The position numbers were made by a program, and so were the translations under genes. Below, piece after piece: positions 1 through 12,006 of a stretch of 64,000 bases of DNA. The notes beneath the pieces were generated by a model that was given only the letters and a program-made list of their open reading frames with translations, made no database searches and was not told where the DNA came from. The stretch spans positions 2,783,001 to 2,847,000 of the forward strand of contig JAUCEF010000013.1 in NCBI GenBank assembly GCA_033558025.1. The letters run 5' to 3'. This stretch comes from Phytophthora sp. 'mugwort' (Eukaryota > Oomycota > Peronosporomycetes > Peronosporales > Peronosporaceae). Within the stretch, counting starts at the first letter, position 1. Every line of letters begins with the position of its first letter.

Positions 1-660
1 ATAGTTTCTTAATGCTGAATGTATCGTTGATTTTCTTTATTATTTGGGATCTCACTATACAGGGTTTATTACGGACGATCAGTCGGCTAAAATCGCTCAC
101 TCGCTAGTACTACGTACATATAATATTATGACACGAGTCTTCTTGGAAATACCTAGATCTTGCTCCACCAGAATATCCTCACCAAACGTGCGGACTGAAT
201 AAATCTTCCTTGATTCGCTTCGTTAGGTCGGCGAGCCCTGAATACAGTTAGTACTTTAGTAAATTACAAAATCAACTTGTTGTCCATTTTATTACATTAT
301 ATTAATACAGAGACTTCCATTTTTAAAATGCACCAAGCGAGGCCCGATCTCTTGGAGTCTTCTATCGAGTGGCAGGGCAGTCCGTTGTCTCCCTGTTCCA
401 CCTCCGGTTTCTGTGCCGCCCGTCTTTTCCATCTCGTTCTTGGCATTTTAGCAGCAGCTTCCAATCGTTGCTACTGTGCCTCGCAGCACTTTCCCCTCGG
501 GTGCTCACGAATGTTACCGGCGCTTGTTGTATGACTTCATGCCTCGCATTACCTTTGAATTGGAGGCATCACGAGCATGCTCGCCGGCCGTTCATCTGAT
601 TCGATACTTGTTCTTGCTGTCTGTTCGGCGATACTTCCATTAATCTCTGCTCGTCTTAAC
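1..660. other. Non-genic stretch, nothing recognised
   Basis: Only short overlapping open frames lacking protein-like composition are seen. I recognise no domain, repeat or RNA gene. It is the downstream flank of the MGST-like gene, whose stop lies at 674-676 on the minus strand. Confidence 0.5.
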
Positions 661-673
661 TAGTGAAAACGAA

Positions 674-1248
674 CTAGATGAAGCCCAGAAGTCGTACTGC
701 AGCTTCCAAGGAGAGCCCGAACATAACCAGTGTCCCGAGGTAACCTATCAATAGAATAAAAAATGGTTAGCAGTGTAAGGTACGCACTACTAACGTTGTA
801 ATAAATTACTTACCAAAGCTGCCTTGTCTCCTCTTCCCGGGCTTCAGTCGAGTACCCTTTAAAGTACATGATGAATTCTGCGATGCGCACCACGCCGGCG
901 CTGCAGCGACTATAGGGCGGTAAATCCTGCACCACGATTAAAAAAACGTTAGGTGCCAGCATCACTACATGGGTTTAACGGCTGCACGTACGAGGACGTG
1001 GCGAGCATGGCGTAGAAGAACGGGAGATTCTCGAGCACGTTCTGGTGCGCGCGCTGCACGCAGTTGAACTCGTTGGCGTTCTTGTCCTTACTCTCTGCGT
1101 ACATCTGCGGGTACGGAATGTTATATTTCTTCCGGGCGGCGCTGACGTTGAAGCCGGCCCACTTGCCAACGAGGCCGGCGCCGATAACTACTAGCGGGAT
1201 GTAGCCATGCGCCGGCTGGAGCGAGACTCGCACTGCCGATACCGACAT
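674..1248 (-). pseudogene. Microsomal glutathione S-transferase 3-like (MAPEG family), frameshifted
   Basis: MAPEG-family membrane enzymes conjugate glutathione to, or reduce, lipid hydroperoxides and leukotriene precursors in ER or outer mitochondrial membranes. The first exon (from 1248) has the MGST3 signature: RKKYNIPYPQMY, then FNCVQRAHQNVLE and a hydrophobic FFYAML stretch ending in YVQP. A middle exon (about 925-812) reads AGVVRIAEFIMYFKGYST. A last exon (about 750-674) reads YLGTLVMFGLSLEAAVRLL and stops at 674. Introns have GT/AG ends. After YST the family-like reading (KPGKRRQGSFG, leading into YLG) continues only in another frame, so a net indel sits near 850. The exon 1/exon 2 join is also out of phase with the conserved frames. 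Either the gene is broken or the assembly has two small indels within about 100 bp. Family assignment is firm; functionality is not. Confidence 0.7.
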
Positions 1249-2246
1249 GAACTGTGGTGGCGCTCGTTTGGGGGTTCCTTCGCGATACGGGGCTGGGTGG
1301 GGGGGGTCGGAGGCAAATACCGTTGTGGCCTTTGATTTGCACTTTACGGCGAAGTCATTGCCGTGATGTTGCAGCGCAACGCGCCGGCCGATTTTCGTTT
1401 CTTTAACAAATTGTTCAAAAGTACCGTCTCCCTTTGCATGCCTGGGTTCGTTTTACTCCTTATTTGTTGCGGACACAGCCGAAGGGCGGAGCTAGTTTTC
1501 ACATGAGCTGATCGGCAGATGAGCCGGTCGGCAAAAAGATACACGCCGAGAAGACCATCAATTTTGAACCTCACGAACTGATTTTTGGATTTGGGCCAGC
1601 GAAGCAGGAGCGCGCAGTTAGGTAGGTATGCATGGACGTCCGGTTGGGGCGCTAAATGCCCTAATTTCGACGTTTCGCCGAGAACGCCCCGCCCAATTTT
1701 TTTGCCTGGCCGCCGGCAACTGGTCGGGAGAGTGCTGTGATACTGTGATACGGTCTCAAGTTAATAATATATACAAATATGTGTTGAAGTGTTGCTCGAA
1801 GTGCAGCAACGAAGCGGTACGGAACCTTCCAAAAAGCGTATCTTTTGCCGGCCGCAGCGACACTCGTGCAATTAAATTCGCGCAAGTCGGCGTCGAGTCC
1901 ATTGCTGCTGGCAGCAGCAGGCTGGGCATCGTTCCTAGACCGCTAACCAAACTGGTATCGCCACCGAGAGAGAAACGCGGGATCGAATTCTATTCTTATC
2001 CGATATCGCGAAGTGGTTTCATACCAGAAATTCTGGTTGCATCTGCTTAGGCAACCAGACCAATCAAATCACCATGGCCGCGTACGTTGGGCACGGCGTG
2101 TTCTTCAGATCGCCTCCATTAATCCGCTTTAGCTAATGGTTCTGCTGTCGCTTGACCAAATTCATTCAGGGCGGCTGTCAAGAAACTCTCGCGGTACTGC
2201 TGCAACCATTGCGGAGGGTCTGAGCTATACCTGTATTGCTGGGTAA
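1249..2246. promoter_or_regulatory. Head-to-head intergenic region between MGST-like and EF-hand genes
   Basis: About 1 kb separates the divergent starts at 1248 (minus) and 2247 (plus), so it should hold both promoters. A 140-codon plus-strand frame (1628-2050) and a 60-codon minus-strand frame (2119-2301) are open, but neither resembles a known family. The minus frame overlaps exon 1 of the next gene. No defined promoter motif is claimed. Confidence 0.35.
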
Positions 2247-4083
2247 ATGTGCCGCCGAGGAGTTGTAGCAGGTACCATGTCGCTGTGTTTAAAGCCCGCA
2301 TGGACTAATAGTGTCGTGCTACTGAATAATGTTCGTGAGCAGAAAGGTTGTCGGCATGTGCAGAATATCAAGGTACGCGCGTAATGTTTCCCCGTATCTA
2401 TGCATAGGTAATCGTTACTCAACGATCGACGTTGTCAACACAGACCTTCTACGCCGAGACCAAATCCATCCAACAAGAACTGGAAAAGCTGCGCATCATA
2501 ATTTACGAACAAGAAATTCGGTTTCGGGAGTATGAGCTTCAGTTGGTGCGTTGGAATGTAGGCTGCCTTATTTATTAAATATTTGCTATTTACTCCTTTC
2601 TCATGCTTTCGGTGTAGAAAGAAAAACACGAGAGCTTAGAGTTTCTCGCGAGGCAAGTGAGCAAGCTTCCAAGCTTTTACCCACTGAAGTCGTCGGATGG
2701 TCTTCAATCGATCCCATTAGGTTTGCCAGCATGGTCTCTCGTTGCCGCAAAAATGGTGTGGCAGCAATTTGATGGGGATCACGACGGCAAGTTGACTAAT
2801 GAGGAGCTCCGCCAACTCAAGGTGGGGGCATGTTATCGAAACATATTTTCAGCTATTATTGTTAACATTCGGCATGAGCAGGATCAATTGCGAACGAATC
2901 ACGAAAATGTTGACAAAGCTCTTCCAGACTATCCAGCCGAGCCATTAACACCTCATCACTTCCTCAAGCTTTACGAATGCGGAGAGGGTGCAAAACTGCC
3001 TGATGACCTCCGCTCTCTTGGAGTTTTGTGTGGTAAGATTGTCCGTTCATGCTTAGAAAAACACAGTTGAAGTGTAGCGCTTTTAACGCTTTTCTCAATT
3101 ACACGTAGGATTGTCGGAGTCACTAGCGCAGTCGCTCTCGACTTGTGAATCAGCACTTTGCCGAATATCATTGGAGTCCCGGGTACTGCGCTGCTTTAGT
3201 TTCCGCATGGACAGCTACTGCTCATTAACTTGGAATTTTCGTGCTCATTGTATTTGTGCTGTGCCGAGTAGCAACTTCAAAAAGAGCGTGACCACTTTCA
3301 GAAAGAAGTAGATGAAAGCAAGGTACGGTTGTTAATCCCAACCTCGTATTTAGTACTCCATGAACCACGTTATAATCATGATACGCTTGATCCAATAGAG
3401 GGCGAAAACACGCTTACAAGAAGTCTTTGCAGCCTCAAAGCAATCCCTTGAAAATCAGGCACACGACCTTCTTAGATTACAGCAAGAGAAGGCCCAAAAT
3501 GAGCTTCAGCTTCGACTCGCCAATGAAAAAGGCGTGTTGACCCCTGTTATTGTCTACCTGCATAATTTGTCTGCATCTAACAGTGCAATGTACACTTGAA
3601 CTATCAGCTGCGGCAGATTCGACGACTTTGTCGAAGGCAAAACGCGAGCTATCCTCGGCGAAGCACGCGTTGTTAGACTTAAGAGCTCTGGTTGATGAGT
3701 ACGTCCCTTCTCGAATCGATTGTGTTGAGCTATACAGGTCGGAGAGGTCGGGTCGGATATTTATGGCATGGTTCCTGATCTCGTTTGTGTTCCGTAGTCA
3801 AGTTGCCGAAAAAGAGAAATGGCAGCGATACTGCTGGGAGCTGGAAGAGCGTCTGCACGAAGCAACAAACGCCAGTCATATTAAAGAGGTAAGCAAAAAT
3901 AACTTGCTCATTGCGTGATAACACTTTGCTTATCGTGAAATATGCGTGCCACCTCACCAGCGCGATCTCTGGCGAACCAAGGACGCTAAGAAGGAGGAGA
4001 GCCGGAAGAACATGCTCTTATACATCGAGGCTCAGAAAGGCAAACGCCACTTCGACCGTCCTGCCGAACCTACGGGAACATGA
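2247..4083 (+). CDS. EF-hand and coiled-coil protein, about ten exons
   Basis: I rebuilt this gene by joining in-phase exons with GT-AG borders: 2277-2372, 2444-2545, 2618-2821, then about 2899-3040, 3110-3190, 3273-3319, 3401-3530, 3585-3700, 3800-3889 and 3961-4083. The first in-frame ATG after a stop is 2247; 2277 is an alternative. The protein is mostly charged heptad-like helix (for example SIQQELEKLR, EKEKWQRYCWELEERL). One canonical EF-hand loop, DGDHDGKLTNEE, is encoded near 2773-2808, with its calcium-binding acidic positions intact. It ends in RDLWRTKDAKKEES and a short basic tail. No transmembrane or signal segment is visible. Such proteins are often cytoskeletal or ciliary and oomycetes make flagellate zoospores, but that role is only a guess. 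Exon borders 4-9 are approximate. Confidence 0.65.
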
Positions 4084-4512
4084 ATTCATTAACTGACCTG
4101 AAGCTGTCGGTGCGAACCAGCGACAGCAGAATTCCCGACCAGTCTAAGAACGAGCACCAGGCGTGGCATTGATGGAAGAAGAAAATTATCCATGCGGGAT
4201 ATACCTCATATAATTCTTGTTTGGTTCTTTCTACCCGTTGATGAAATCGGTAAACCTGCATTGCATGGTTTGTCCCCTCATCCAGAAGTGGTTGGTGTCA
4301 CAGCCCTCCCTACGCAGGGAAAGTATGAGAGGCGGGGCTCTAATGCACTCCGGTCAGTCGTCTAATCATCGGGGACGGTCTTGCTTCAGCGGACCAACTT
4401 TGTTATCTAAGTAACCCGACGGTGTAACGAGGGGTACACGGTTACAATGAGTCAAAAGACAATTTTGATTAAAATTGCGCATGCATTTTACACAAAAAGT
4501 ACAGTCTGGCAA

Positions 4513-6211
4513 TCAGATTCCCTTGTTGTAGATGAAATGACGAATGGGCTGGCCATGACGATCCACCCGAGATCGGAATTCTTCCTCAACGCTGTCTGCC
4601 GATATGGTTCCTAGTTGCGGGAAGAGCGCGACGGCGCTCGGCATGGCGCCCCACAGACACAGCGTTAACACGACTGTCATGGATTCACGCACAAAAACAG
4701 TAAGTTAGTTGAATCTGCTCGTGGAAGGGGACTGATAGCGAATCAAGTACCGATCTCCGCAGCAAGTTTCGGGTACTTGGTCTTCGGCATGATGTTGGTC
4801 TTCTTCATTACTTCGTACAGGTACGGCGGGAGCAGCAAAACTGCGTTTATGAGAGTGCACGTAAAGGGATTGAGCAACAAATAAGTTTGCCCACCAACTA
4901 ACGTTTTAGGCAAAAACATACTGGGCATGGGGAGTGCAATACGCGTGATTGCCACCTGGCCAAGTGACTGCCGTCCAGCAGCAATAGAACGCCCATATAC
5001 ATCACCGTACTCATCCATGATATCAATGCCTTCCCTGTACGGAATCAACAAAATCAAATTAATGTACACTATCAAATTGTTGCTGTGTAATACGTTCCAC
5101 ACGTACTGGAACTCATTAAAACGCATCGAGACGGCGTTGAACGCACCCGCGCTCGCAACGGCAACGAAGGGAACCATCTGACCAAATCGAAATTGTACAA
5201 CACATTTAGACATCAATTCAAACGAGCATTGAGAATTCAACTGAAGCAAGCGCTCTGCACTCACCTTGCAGAGAAAAGAGCGGGTGCTCGGAGAAAGTCT
5301 TCTCGCCTTTTCCACCATTTTGCCCAGGCCAACGGCGGTCGAGCAAGACACAAGCGTAGCAGTTGCATATGACTCTGCGGTGGAACACAAAGGTGTTAAT
5401 ACGTGGACAGCACATCGTTTTTTGCATCACCAGCTCCATACTGAGGATAGTCGAATTATCCTGTTCACTGCTGGCATTACGGTTAGCATAGTTAAAGCCG
5501 GCGCTGTAGCTCTGATTCACCCATTGCCAGAAGATCGTGTTTGCCAGCTGCAAGAAACGTTTTACAAATATTATGTGAGCGACTACTAGAATAAAACATT
5601 GAGCTCCAGAACATGATTGCAGCAAAGCAATGTACCGTGGGAGGGGCTAGCAGCATGCCAACGCAGATAGGAATGTTCACAGGCACGAGAGCCGACAACC
5701 GAAATGCAACCGGCACCGTCTCGCCAGTCTGAGGGTGCACCGCAGCCTCATACGCTAAATAGAACGAACACCACGCCGCAAAGTCAGCAAATGTTGCGAC
5801 GTGCTATCGAGTTGTACTCGCCTTGACGAAGATTCCACAGTTCCGAATCTTTGAACTGGCCGGGGGTGATGTTGCCATTACGGAAGTCTTCCAGCGTCTG
5901 CGTCGCGTGCTGGATCTGCTCCGAACTCAGAAAAAGCCACCTGGGTAAATAATTCACTTGGAATCAGTGCTCTCATCAACCACGTTCTTCTATCTAACCG
6001 TTGACGTACTTTGGCGACACGAGCTCAGCAAATTTGCACCACCGACCGACGTACGTCGAGGTATCATGGCGCGGTTTGTCTGGTCCGGTACGATCAATTG
6101 GCACAATTGCATGATTAGTAAACCGTGCTAATGTTGTGATGAGTGCGACGCACAGGGTTTCTGTCAGTGCTTTATACCGAGCGAGAACGGAGGCACTTGT
6201 TCGTCAGACAT
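4513..6211 (-). CDS. Sideroflexin (mitochondrial serine/amino-acid carrier family)
   Basis: Sideroflexins are five-helix inner-mitochondrial-membrane carriers; animal SFXN1/3 import serine for one-carbon metabolism. Seven or eight exons on the minus strand join into the family pattern. A start MSDEQVPPFSLG is followed by RHDTSTYVGRW, LSSEQIQHATQTLEDFR, then HPQTGETVPVAFRLSALVP. Next come the signature NQSYSAGFNYANRNAS, GKMVEKARRLSPSTR, VPFVAVASAGAFNAVSMR, and the C-terminal LCLWGAMPSAVALFPQ ending IRHFIYNKGI before a TGA at 4513-4515. Intron phases fit at every join I checked. The intron at 5755-5821 appears to use a GC donor (CAAG/GCGAGT). The start at 6211 is inferred from the family-like N-terminus; the first intron is less certain. 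The gene looks intact. Confidence 0.85.
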
Positions 6212-8277
6212 ATTTCGCGCGTTTGACGCACTTGTTGCGGTTGTTGAGGGTTCACGAGTGGGAGAAGCCGACACGAGCGCTTCCGCGACGTGGTTGGTCC
6301 AGACTTCACGCATCCTGAGGTGTTATCCTGTTGTTGTCTCTCCATCAAGTTCAGCAGCCTGTGTCACCATGTCAGTGCAGGAGATGCTTCGTACCACCGG
6401 ACAGACTTTCTTTGTGTGCTGTTACCAACACTACCAAAAAACGAATCCCAACAATTGTTGTTTTTCCAACCATTTATTGGTCATACTGGGCTCAACTACG
6501 CTTCCATTAGGCAAGTATCGTTTCCGACGTTGTCAAAACTCAAGCTGTGCATATTTGTAGTAAGCACGAGCACCAGCCAGCTTGTGGCAATAGTCACACC
6601 CATGGAGCTCTTCATTCATTGTGATTACGATGAGCGGTTGCAAGTTCAAGTTCAAGTGCTTGTATTACAAATTATGGAAGATCGCCCCGTTGTCTGCATT
6701 AATCTCTCGGAGCTTCGCAGTGCAGGTCGTCCGTGACGGACTCCGTCACGGATGCCATCCCAGTGACTCACGGACTCCGTGTGATGTACACTGTAGCACG
6801 CTAATACTTGCAACAGGGATATCAGAATTTGCGTGGCTGCATCAGGTGTGGACATCGTAGGTATTAATTACTGTCTGTAGCGGAATTCTCGGGAGTGGCA
6901 TCCAAACTAATAGGTTCACCAACGGGAAGTCGTCTGCATCTTGGAGAGTGATGCAGGCCGACCTCGTCGCTATCTCGAAGTCGAGCAGTGTGGTGGTGGT
7001 GTTAAGAACGGATTTGGCATTCAGCACTGTTATTAACAGCGGGGTTCAACTCTAGAACTATTGTGTCGGCCATTAGGGATCGGTCACCTTGTTCACACAG
7101 CCATTTCAAGCCGAATTTTCGATAAGGTTTTGTTTGCGGGGATACTCTGAGAGATCTGTTGTACGCTTAAAATCTTCTCTTAATGACCAATGTACGAGGA
7201 GCTGGGGCTCGCCCAAGAAAAAAATTGTTTTTCGTCGAAAGTCCATGTTCGTTCACGTCAAGTTTAGGCATAAAATTAGCGTAATTTATTACTGGGAATA
7301 CCGCTATTAATGGACAGCCTCAGCGGGTTAATTCCACGGTACTGCGTAATGTCATCTCGCTCAACATTGGTGCAACCTTCGCCAGGTCGTCAGAACCTAT
7401 CACACCACTGGGAAACTTTAGTAGCGGTCACAGTGTGCAGTCGCAACCTGTCACAGCATCCAGTCGGTTGTCGAAACCTGGCATTCTCCATTGAAGCTAT
7501 AGCAGCGGCCGCAGCAGTTAACGTGTACCAAGCATAGATGGGGACGTTGTTCGGGTTTGGTGGCGCTGGAATTCCGCCAAACCGAACAACGTTAACATCT
7601 AGGTTATATTCATTTTTTGGGCCAGCGCCCACGCGGTGAATGGTAGACGTCAACTTATCCGCATTCGTCTTACTGATCTCTTCGTCCACGAATCATTCAA
7701 AGACTTCAAGTGGTACGTACGTAGTAGCCTTGTCCAATTCTTTCGCCTCGCAAACCTTAACATATTTGTCTATACGTTTCAAAAATATAAAAACAAGTAC
7801 GAATCTGATCAGTGTAAAATTGACGATGATTTAATGGCTGGGACGATTTGGGACGCTGATGAAACCACGCCAGAGTTACCTACTCCGGGCCGAAAAAAAA
7901 GATCATGCCCTTCACTAGCCCAAGGTTCTACCGGAGCACTTGCCAGTTTATAACTCGCATCAAGATCGTGTGTACCAGGCTACTATTACTACAGCGGAAG
8001 ACAATGATACCAAGTTTGCTACTACCGCAACTGAGCATCCTGACCTAAATGCAATCTAGCGCCCGAATTCCATTTATCACCAAGGCGCACGACGTCTCCT
8101 GTGTCACTCCAACCCAAAACGTTTCTACTCTAACCCCGTCCCCAACTGAAACATCCCAGAACGCGGAGCGGAAGAAGAAGCCCAACCTTGCTTAGCAAGC
8201 TTCATCCCCTCCACGCGACACTACCACCATCTATGAACCACACCACTCTTCCTTTCACTTTTATCATATTCTTTTAT
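6212..8277. other. Non-genic stretch with eroded open frames
   Basis: Short frames occur on both strands (for example 7390-7689 minus and 7636-7953 plus). None carries a family pattern or plausible splice structure. The only notable structure is the palindrome pair at 6730-6781, listed separately. The stretch is probably old, decayed repeat DNA. Confidence 0.4.
6730..6781. repeat. Two neighbouring near-perfect palindromes sharing a GGACTCC core
   Basis: 6730-6752 is an 11-bp inverted repeat (TCCGTGACGGA and its complement) around a single C. 6769-6781 repeats the theme with CACGGA-C-TCCGTG. Both have the same centre, GGACTCC. They could form hairpins or bind a dimeric factor, or be remains of a transposon end. 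Confidence 0.6.
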
Positions 8278-9080
8278 TTAAAACAAAATTCCTAGTACTG
8301 TAATGTATTTACAGCTAAGTCGAAGACGATCTAGTACACTCCAATATTTGATACTTGCATCAGTCATATGTATAATGCAGTCTTCCGTCAGAGCAGCAGC
8401 AGCATCTGCGGCCTGATCTTCGGCGTTCACGATCGCTCTGCGCTTTTCCTGATCGTCGAGCACTTTGCCAATGTACTCGTCTTCCTTCTTCTGGACCTTG
8501 CAATATGTCCCAATTTATGTGCGGCTTGCGGCTCGATACTTTATTAAGAGAAGACCCCCCGATTCATCGTCAAGTCTGCCGTTGACTTCGCTTTCGCCGC
8601 CGCAAAGCGGTTCTTTACGACGATCAATATCACCTCATTGGGCTGTAGCTCGGGGTGGTATGGGGATATAAAGAATAGGAGGTGTCAATAGTCTCAAGCA
8701 ATCACGTCGGCGGCATAGTTAGGCATTGGTCTTGGCGACGGCGACCAGCTGCAATAGCTTGGCGCTCCTGGTGTCCGCGCCTTAAGGGATATCGTTTCGA
8801 GAGCCAACGGAGGATTCGAACCGACGTTCAACCATTCTTCGGCGCTGGATGAATGATGTAGTGGTGGTAGCTAGCTTCGTTTATCACAATGTTGCACTCA
8901 CCGTAGTCGCTCTGCGGAGTGCGGCACTGTTTCCTGGGCCAGCCCTGAAAGTATCGCTATCGAAGTTGCCGTGGTCATCCTGCTGCTCAGACGCAGCCAA
9001 GTCGGACTATCAGTACTTGAGGAGCCTCTTAACCCATGTCCATACAAAACCCTAATCTTGCTGTGCGTACCAGCACCAAT
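8278..9080 (-). pseudogene. DDE_3 (Tc1/IS630-like) transposase, C-terminal half
   Basis: Reading the minus strand leftward from 9080, three pieces in shifting frames match a DDE_3 transposase in order: IGAGTHSKIRVLYGHG at the insertion edge, DDHGNFDSDTF, NIVINEASYHHYIIHPAP (second catalytic block, with the usual D-N as N-E) and YHPELQPNEVILIVVKNRF (third block, catalytic E in QPNE). A charged tail, DDQEKRRAIVNAEDQAADAA, runs to 8278. Frameshifts and stops make it inactive. It is the continuation of the fragment at 14624-15020; the two halves are separated by the Harbinger element at 9081-14623. Confidence 0.7.
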
Positions 9081-9298
9081 AGAGAACTGTAGTTCCTAGA
9101 GCTAATCCTAGTTTGGAGCTAACCCGCCCAGCTCCAAGGTAATACTCCCACCGATGTGAATCCGAACTGCAGTTCTGGAGTATCAACTCTGGATAAATTC
9201 ACCTTACTACTGAATAACTCTGGAAATTTTTAACTCTTCACATCATGCGTCTAGACACCACGATCAAATAGCTCGTGTTCTTGCTAGCTGCTGTGCTA

Positions 9299-12000
9299 CA
9301 GCAAGAAGTGTAATTAGTGTGGGTTCGCTAATGGTGTGGGCGCGTAAATAACATCGACCACACTATTTGTTCTCCCCGAGCGAGGCCCCACCAACCCACA
9401 GTAATTGCAGGCGCTCTGCAGAAGATTTTATATCACTCTCATTTGCGGAAAATATACCGTAGTAAAAGCGGAAGGGATAGGATGGCAAGTACGTGCAGTG
9501 GCTGTGGAGAAGACACTACGAGTGTCTCCCATTTGTGTGACCGTTATTGGAAACAGGAATCACCCGTTCTGTGGTGAGCCTGTGGAGGAGAAGCAAGGTG
9601 GGCATGTCCGGTGTCGAGTGTGCCCAGAATCTACGGTTGCGCTGAAGAATGGGCCAGTTCTCATACTAACCCCGAAACAGCAAAAACAAAGCAAACTGGA
9701 AGCCTTTCTTCGGCCTCCTCATTATCTTGATGTTAACTCTGAACGTGCCGTCCAATCGGTCGGGAAGTGCTTGTCCTCCGAGGTGGATAGCGAGTACCTC
9801 GAGGACAAACCGAGTTACAACACCCCTCAATCGAGCCACGCCGTCGATAGTAGCGCCGTTACAGTTAACACAATGTCAGCAACAGCAACGGCGATATTAG
9901 CCGATGTACTGCGCATTATCCAGTGCACTGTGCGCCCCAATCAGTTGCGACTCTAACCGACAAAACGCGGGTAGTGCTGTACATGCAGATATTGCATAAA
10001 AAAGGAAAGAATAGGCTACCTTCAAAAGCTGTTCCTAGCATTTTTACCGGGAATCAGAAGGCGAACCTGCAGAAGGCTAGTTGGTGGTGGAAGGAGCGAG
10101 ACCAGCACACTGCGAAGAAACGAAAATCGGTCGTCACAGTGCAGTGTGGAATCAAGAAGAGAATGAGGCTTAAAGCCGTTTCTGGAAGAGGGCGTAAACG
10201 CGTGCCGTGGGTGGAGTGGCTGTACAGTCAGTTGCTAGGTGAATTTTGCCGTCTTTGAAAGACGGGTGTGAAGATATTAAGGGCGCTGCTACGCCAAATT
10301 GCAATTCATGTTTTGAGTTCTTCTGCAGGCCAATTTTGTGCAACAACAATTGATGAAAAGGGCATCCAGTTGAAAGATCGTGTAACCTCACGATGGATTC
10401 AGCATTTTTGTGCGTGTTTCGATATAGTATCTCGGAGACAATGTGGCAAGATGGAGTGTAGCCCAGGAAAGAAGCGGCAATTGAGCGAAGTGTTGCGATT
10501 CACCTTGACAAACTGAACGAGAGTTTGACAGTCGTAAATTAATTGAAGACAATGTATTTAACATGGACGAGGCGCACTTTGTGATCAATATAGATAACAA
10601 GAAGACCCTTGGTTTTCGTGGGGATATGTCCATTCGCTACCACGACGTTGTTAGCGGGGGAGAAGGTATGACGCTTGTCCTAAAATTCGTGGAGGGCAAA
10701 GTGCACGCATTGAGCCGCCGATGCTTATCTTTAGAACCAGAAATGCAGCTATCCTATTCAAAAGGTCCCAGACGATGTACCGTGTGTAACTCACCGCAGT
10801 GGGCCAAAAGGCTGGATGGACCAGCGTTGGTTTCGAGTATGGCTGCAAAACAACCTCTGTAACCGTCACCCCCGCGATCAAATCCAAGTTGTATATATGG
10901 ACAACGCAAGTGGTCACAAGTTGGAAGAGTGCGCCGACATTCTCGAGGTGAAAGAGATGAGAGTTGAATTCTTGCCGGTTAACTCAACACCCTTATGCCA
11001 GCCGGTAGACTCATTTATAATTAAGGCCATAAAAGACATGTGACGGATGAATGGGATAAGGAAAAAATACGTTTGGCGGCAGATGAAAGATTTTCCGATA
11101 GGCCCTGGACCAGGAAGGGCATCTGGAAAATTGCTGAACCTCGGCAAACATTTTTTTCTTGCTCGTTGCGTTTGAGCTATCAGCACAAAAGAGACAAAGA
11201 CGGAATCCTTTATCCACGAAAAGCCATGATTCTTTGTGGTTTATCCCATGGTCAGCGACAAATGGGAAGCGTCCCAGCTATCAGAACACCTACAAGTTAT
11301 CATTGACAAGTACGCGACGAGTTTAATAGTAAACCAAATCCGCATGTAGATGAAGCTGCTGAAAACCTCGACACAGATGATTCTGACGACGAGGATTCTG
11401 ACGACAGTATTGAAGAGATACGACTGTAGCTCAATCTTCGAAACGTAAGAGGATATTGTGAGTGCATCTAATTCGATTTATTTCCTTCTTTGTGCTGGCC
11501 AACACATATCATAGTAGCATAATTGTAGAGTTAGTACTGCCCTATGTAAAGACTCGTGCATACCTTGTTGCGCCGAATTTTGACTTGAGCAGCTCACGAC
11601 CCGGTGATAAGTCCTGGCAGCCTGCCGGCCGCCCTTTCGGGTCCATACCACATCATCTTGACATTTTGGCGGCTATCTATTGCCTGCCCAGCGAGCTGAT
11701 CCCTCTTCGCTTTTATTAGACCCTCGAGAAGTCGTGGCCCTGTGTGTACATTTCTGGAGATACGCCGGCACGCCGCCGCCCTGTGCGCCCGTTGTGATAT
11801 CTATGGTGGCAGGATTTCACAATATGTATGTGGTCCACTTATAAAAAAAATGTCAGTTAGTTCTATAGTAATGATGCAATTACTATGGGCGCAAATATAC
11901 CGTGGGCGCGCAAATACCGTGGCCCACACTAATTATGTTCTTCGTAGGAAAATGCCGAAGGCGCAAATACCGTGGCGCACACTAATTACACTTCTTCCTG
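9299..12000. mobile_element. Pogo-type DNA transposon nested inside the Harbinger element
   Basis: The left end reads CAGCAAGAAGTGTAATTAGT and the complemented right end reads CAGGAAGAAGTGTAATTAGT, a terminal inverted repeat of about 26 bp with one mismatch. TA duplications lie at 9297-9298 and 12001-12002. Outside them are GTGC on the left and GCAC on the right, so the empty site was the palindrome GTGCTAGCAC. Ends beginning CAG and TA duplications are typical of pogo/Tc1 elements. It encloses the DDE transposase relic at 9405-11306. Just inside the right end, a block holding the subterminal motif GCGCAAATACCGTGG plus CACACTAATTA is present twice. Confidence 0.8.
9405..11306 (+). pseudogene. 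Pogo-clade DDE transposase, frameshifted
   Basis: Pieces in several plus-strand frames line up as one transposase. First is a Cys-rich N-terminal segment (HVRCRVCPES near 9600). Then comes a helix-rich DNA-binding part (9923-10258) and a CENP-B-like helical part. The first catalytic block is MDEAHFVINIDNKKTLGF at 10563, with D at codon 2. Next are SGGEGMTLVLKF and YMDNASGHK at about 10896 (second D). EFLPVNSTPLCQPVDSFIIK near 10970 carries the third acidic position. It ends with YPRKAMILCGLSHG near 11215. At least four frameshifts or stops separate the pieces. It lies inside the inverted repeats at 9299-12000 and would have mobilised that element. Family placement is by motif only. Confidence 0.75.
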
Positions 12001-12006
12001 TAGCAC

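Noticed and set aside
1628..2050. 140-codon plus-strand frame upstream of the EF-hand gene
   Set aside because: No domain, no splice partners, overlaps other-strand frames; probably chance.
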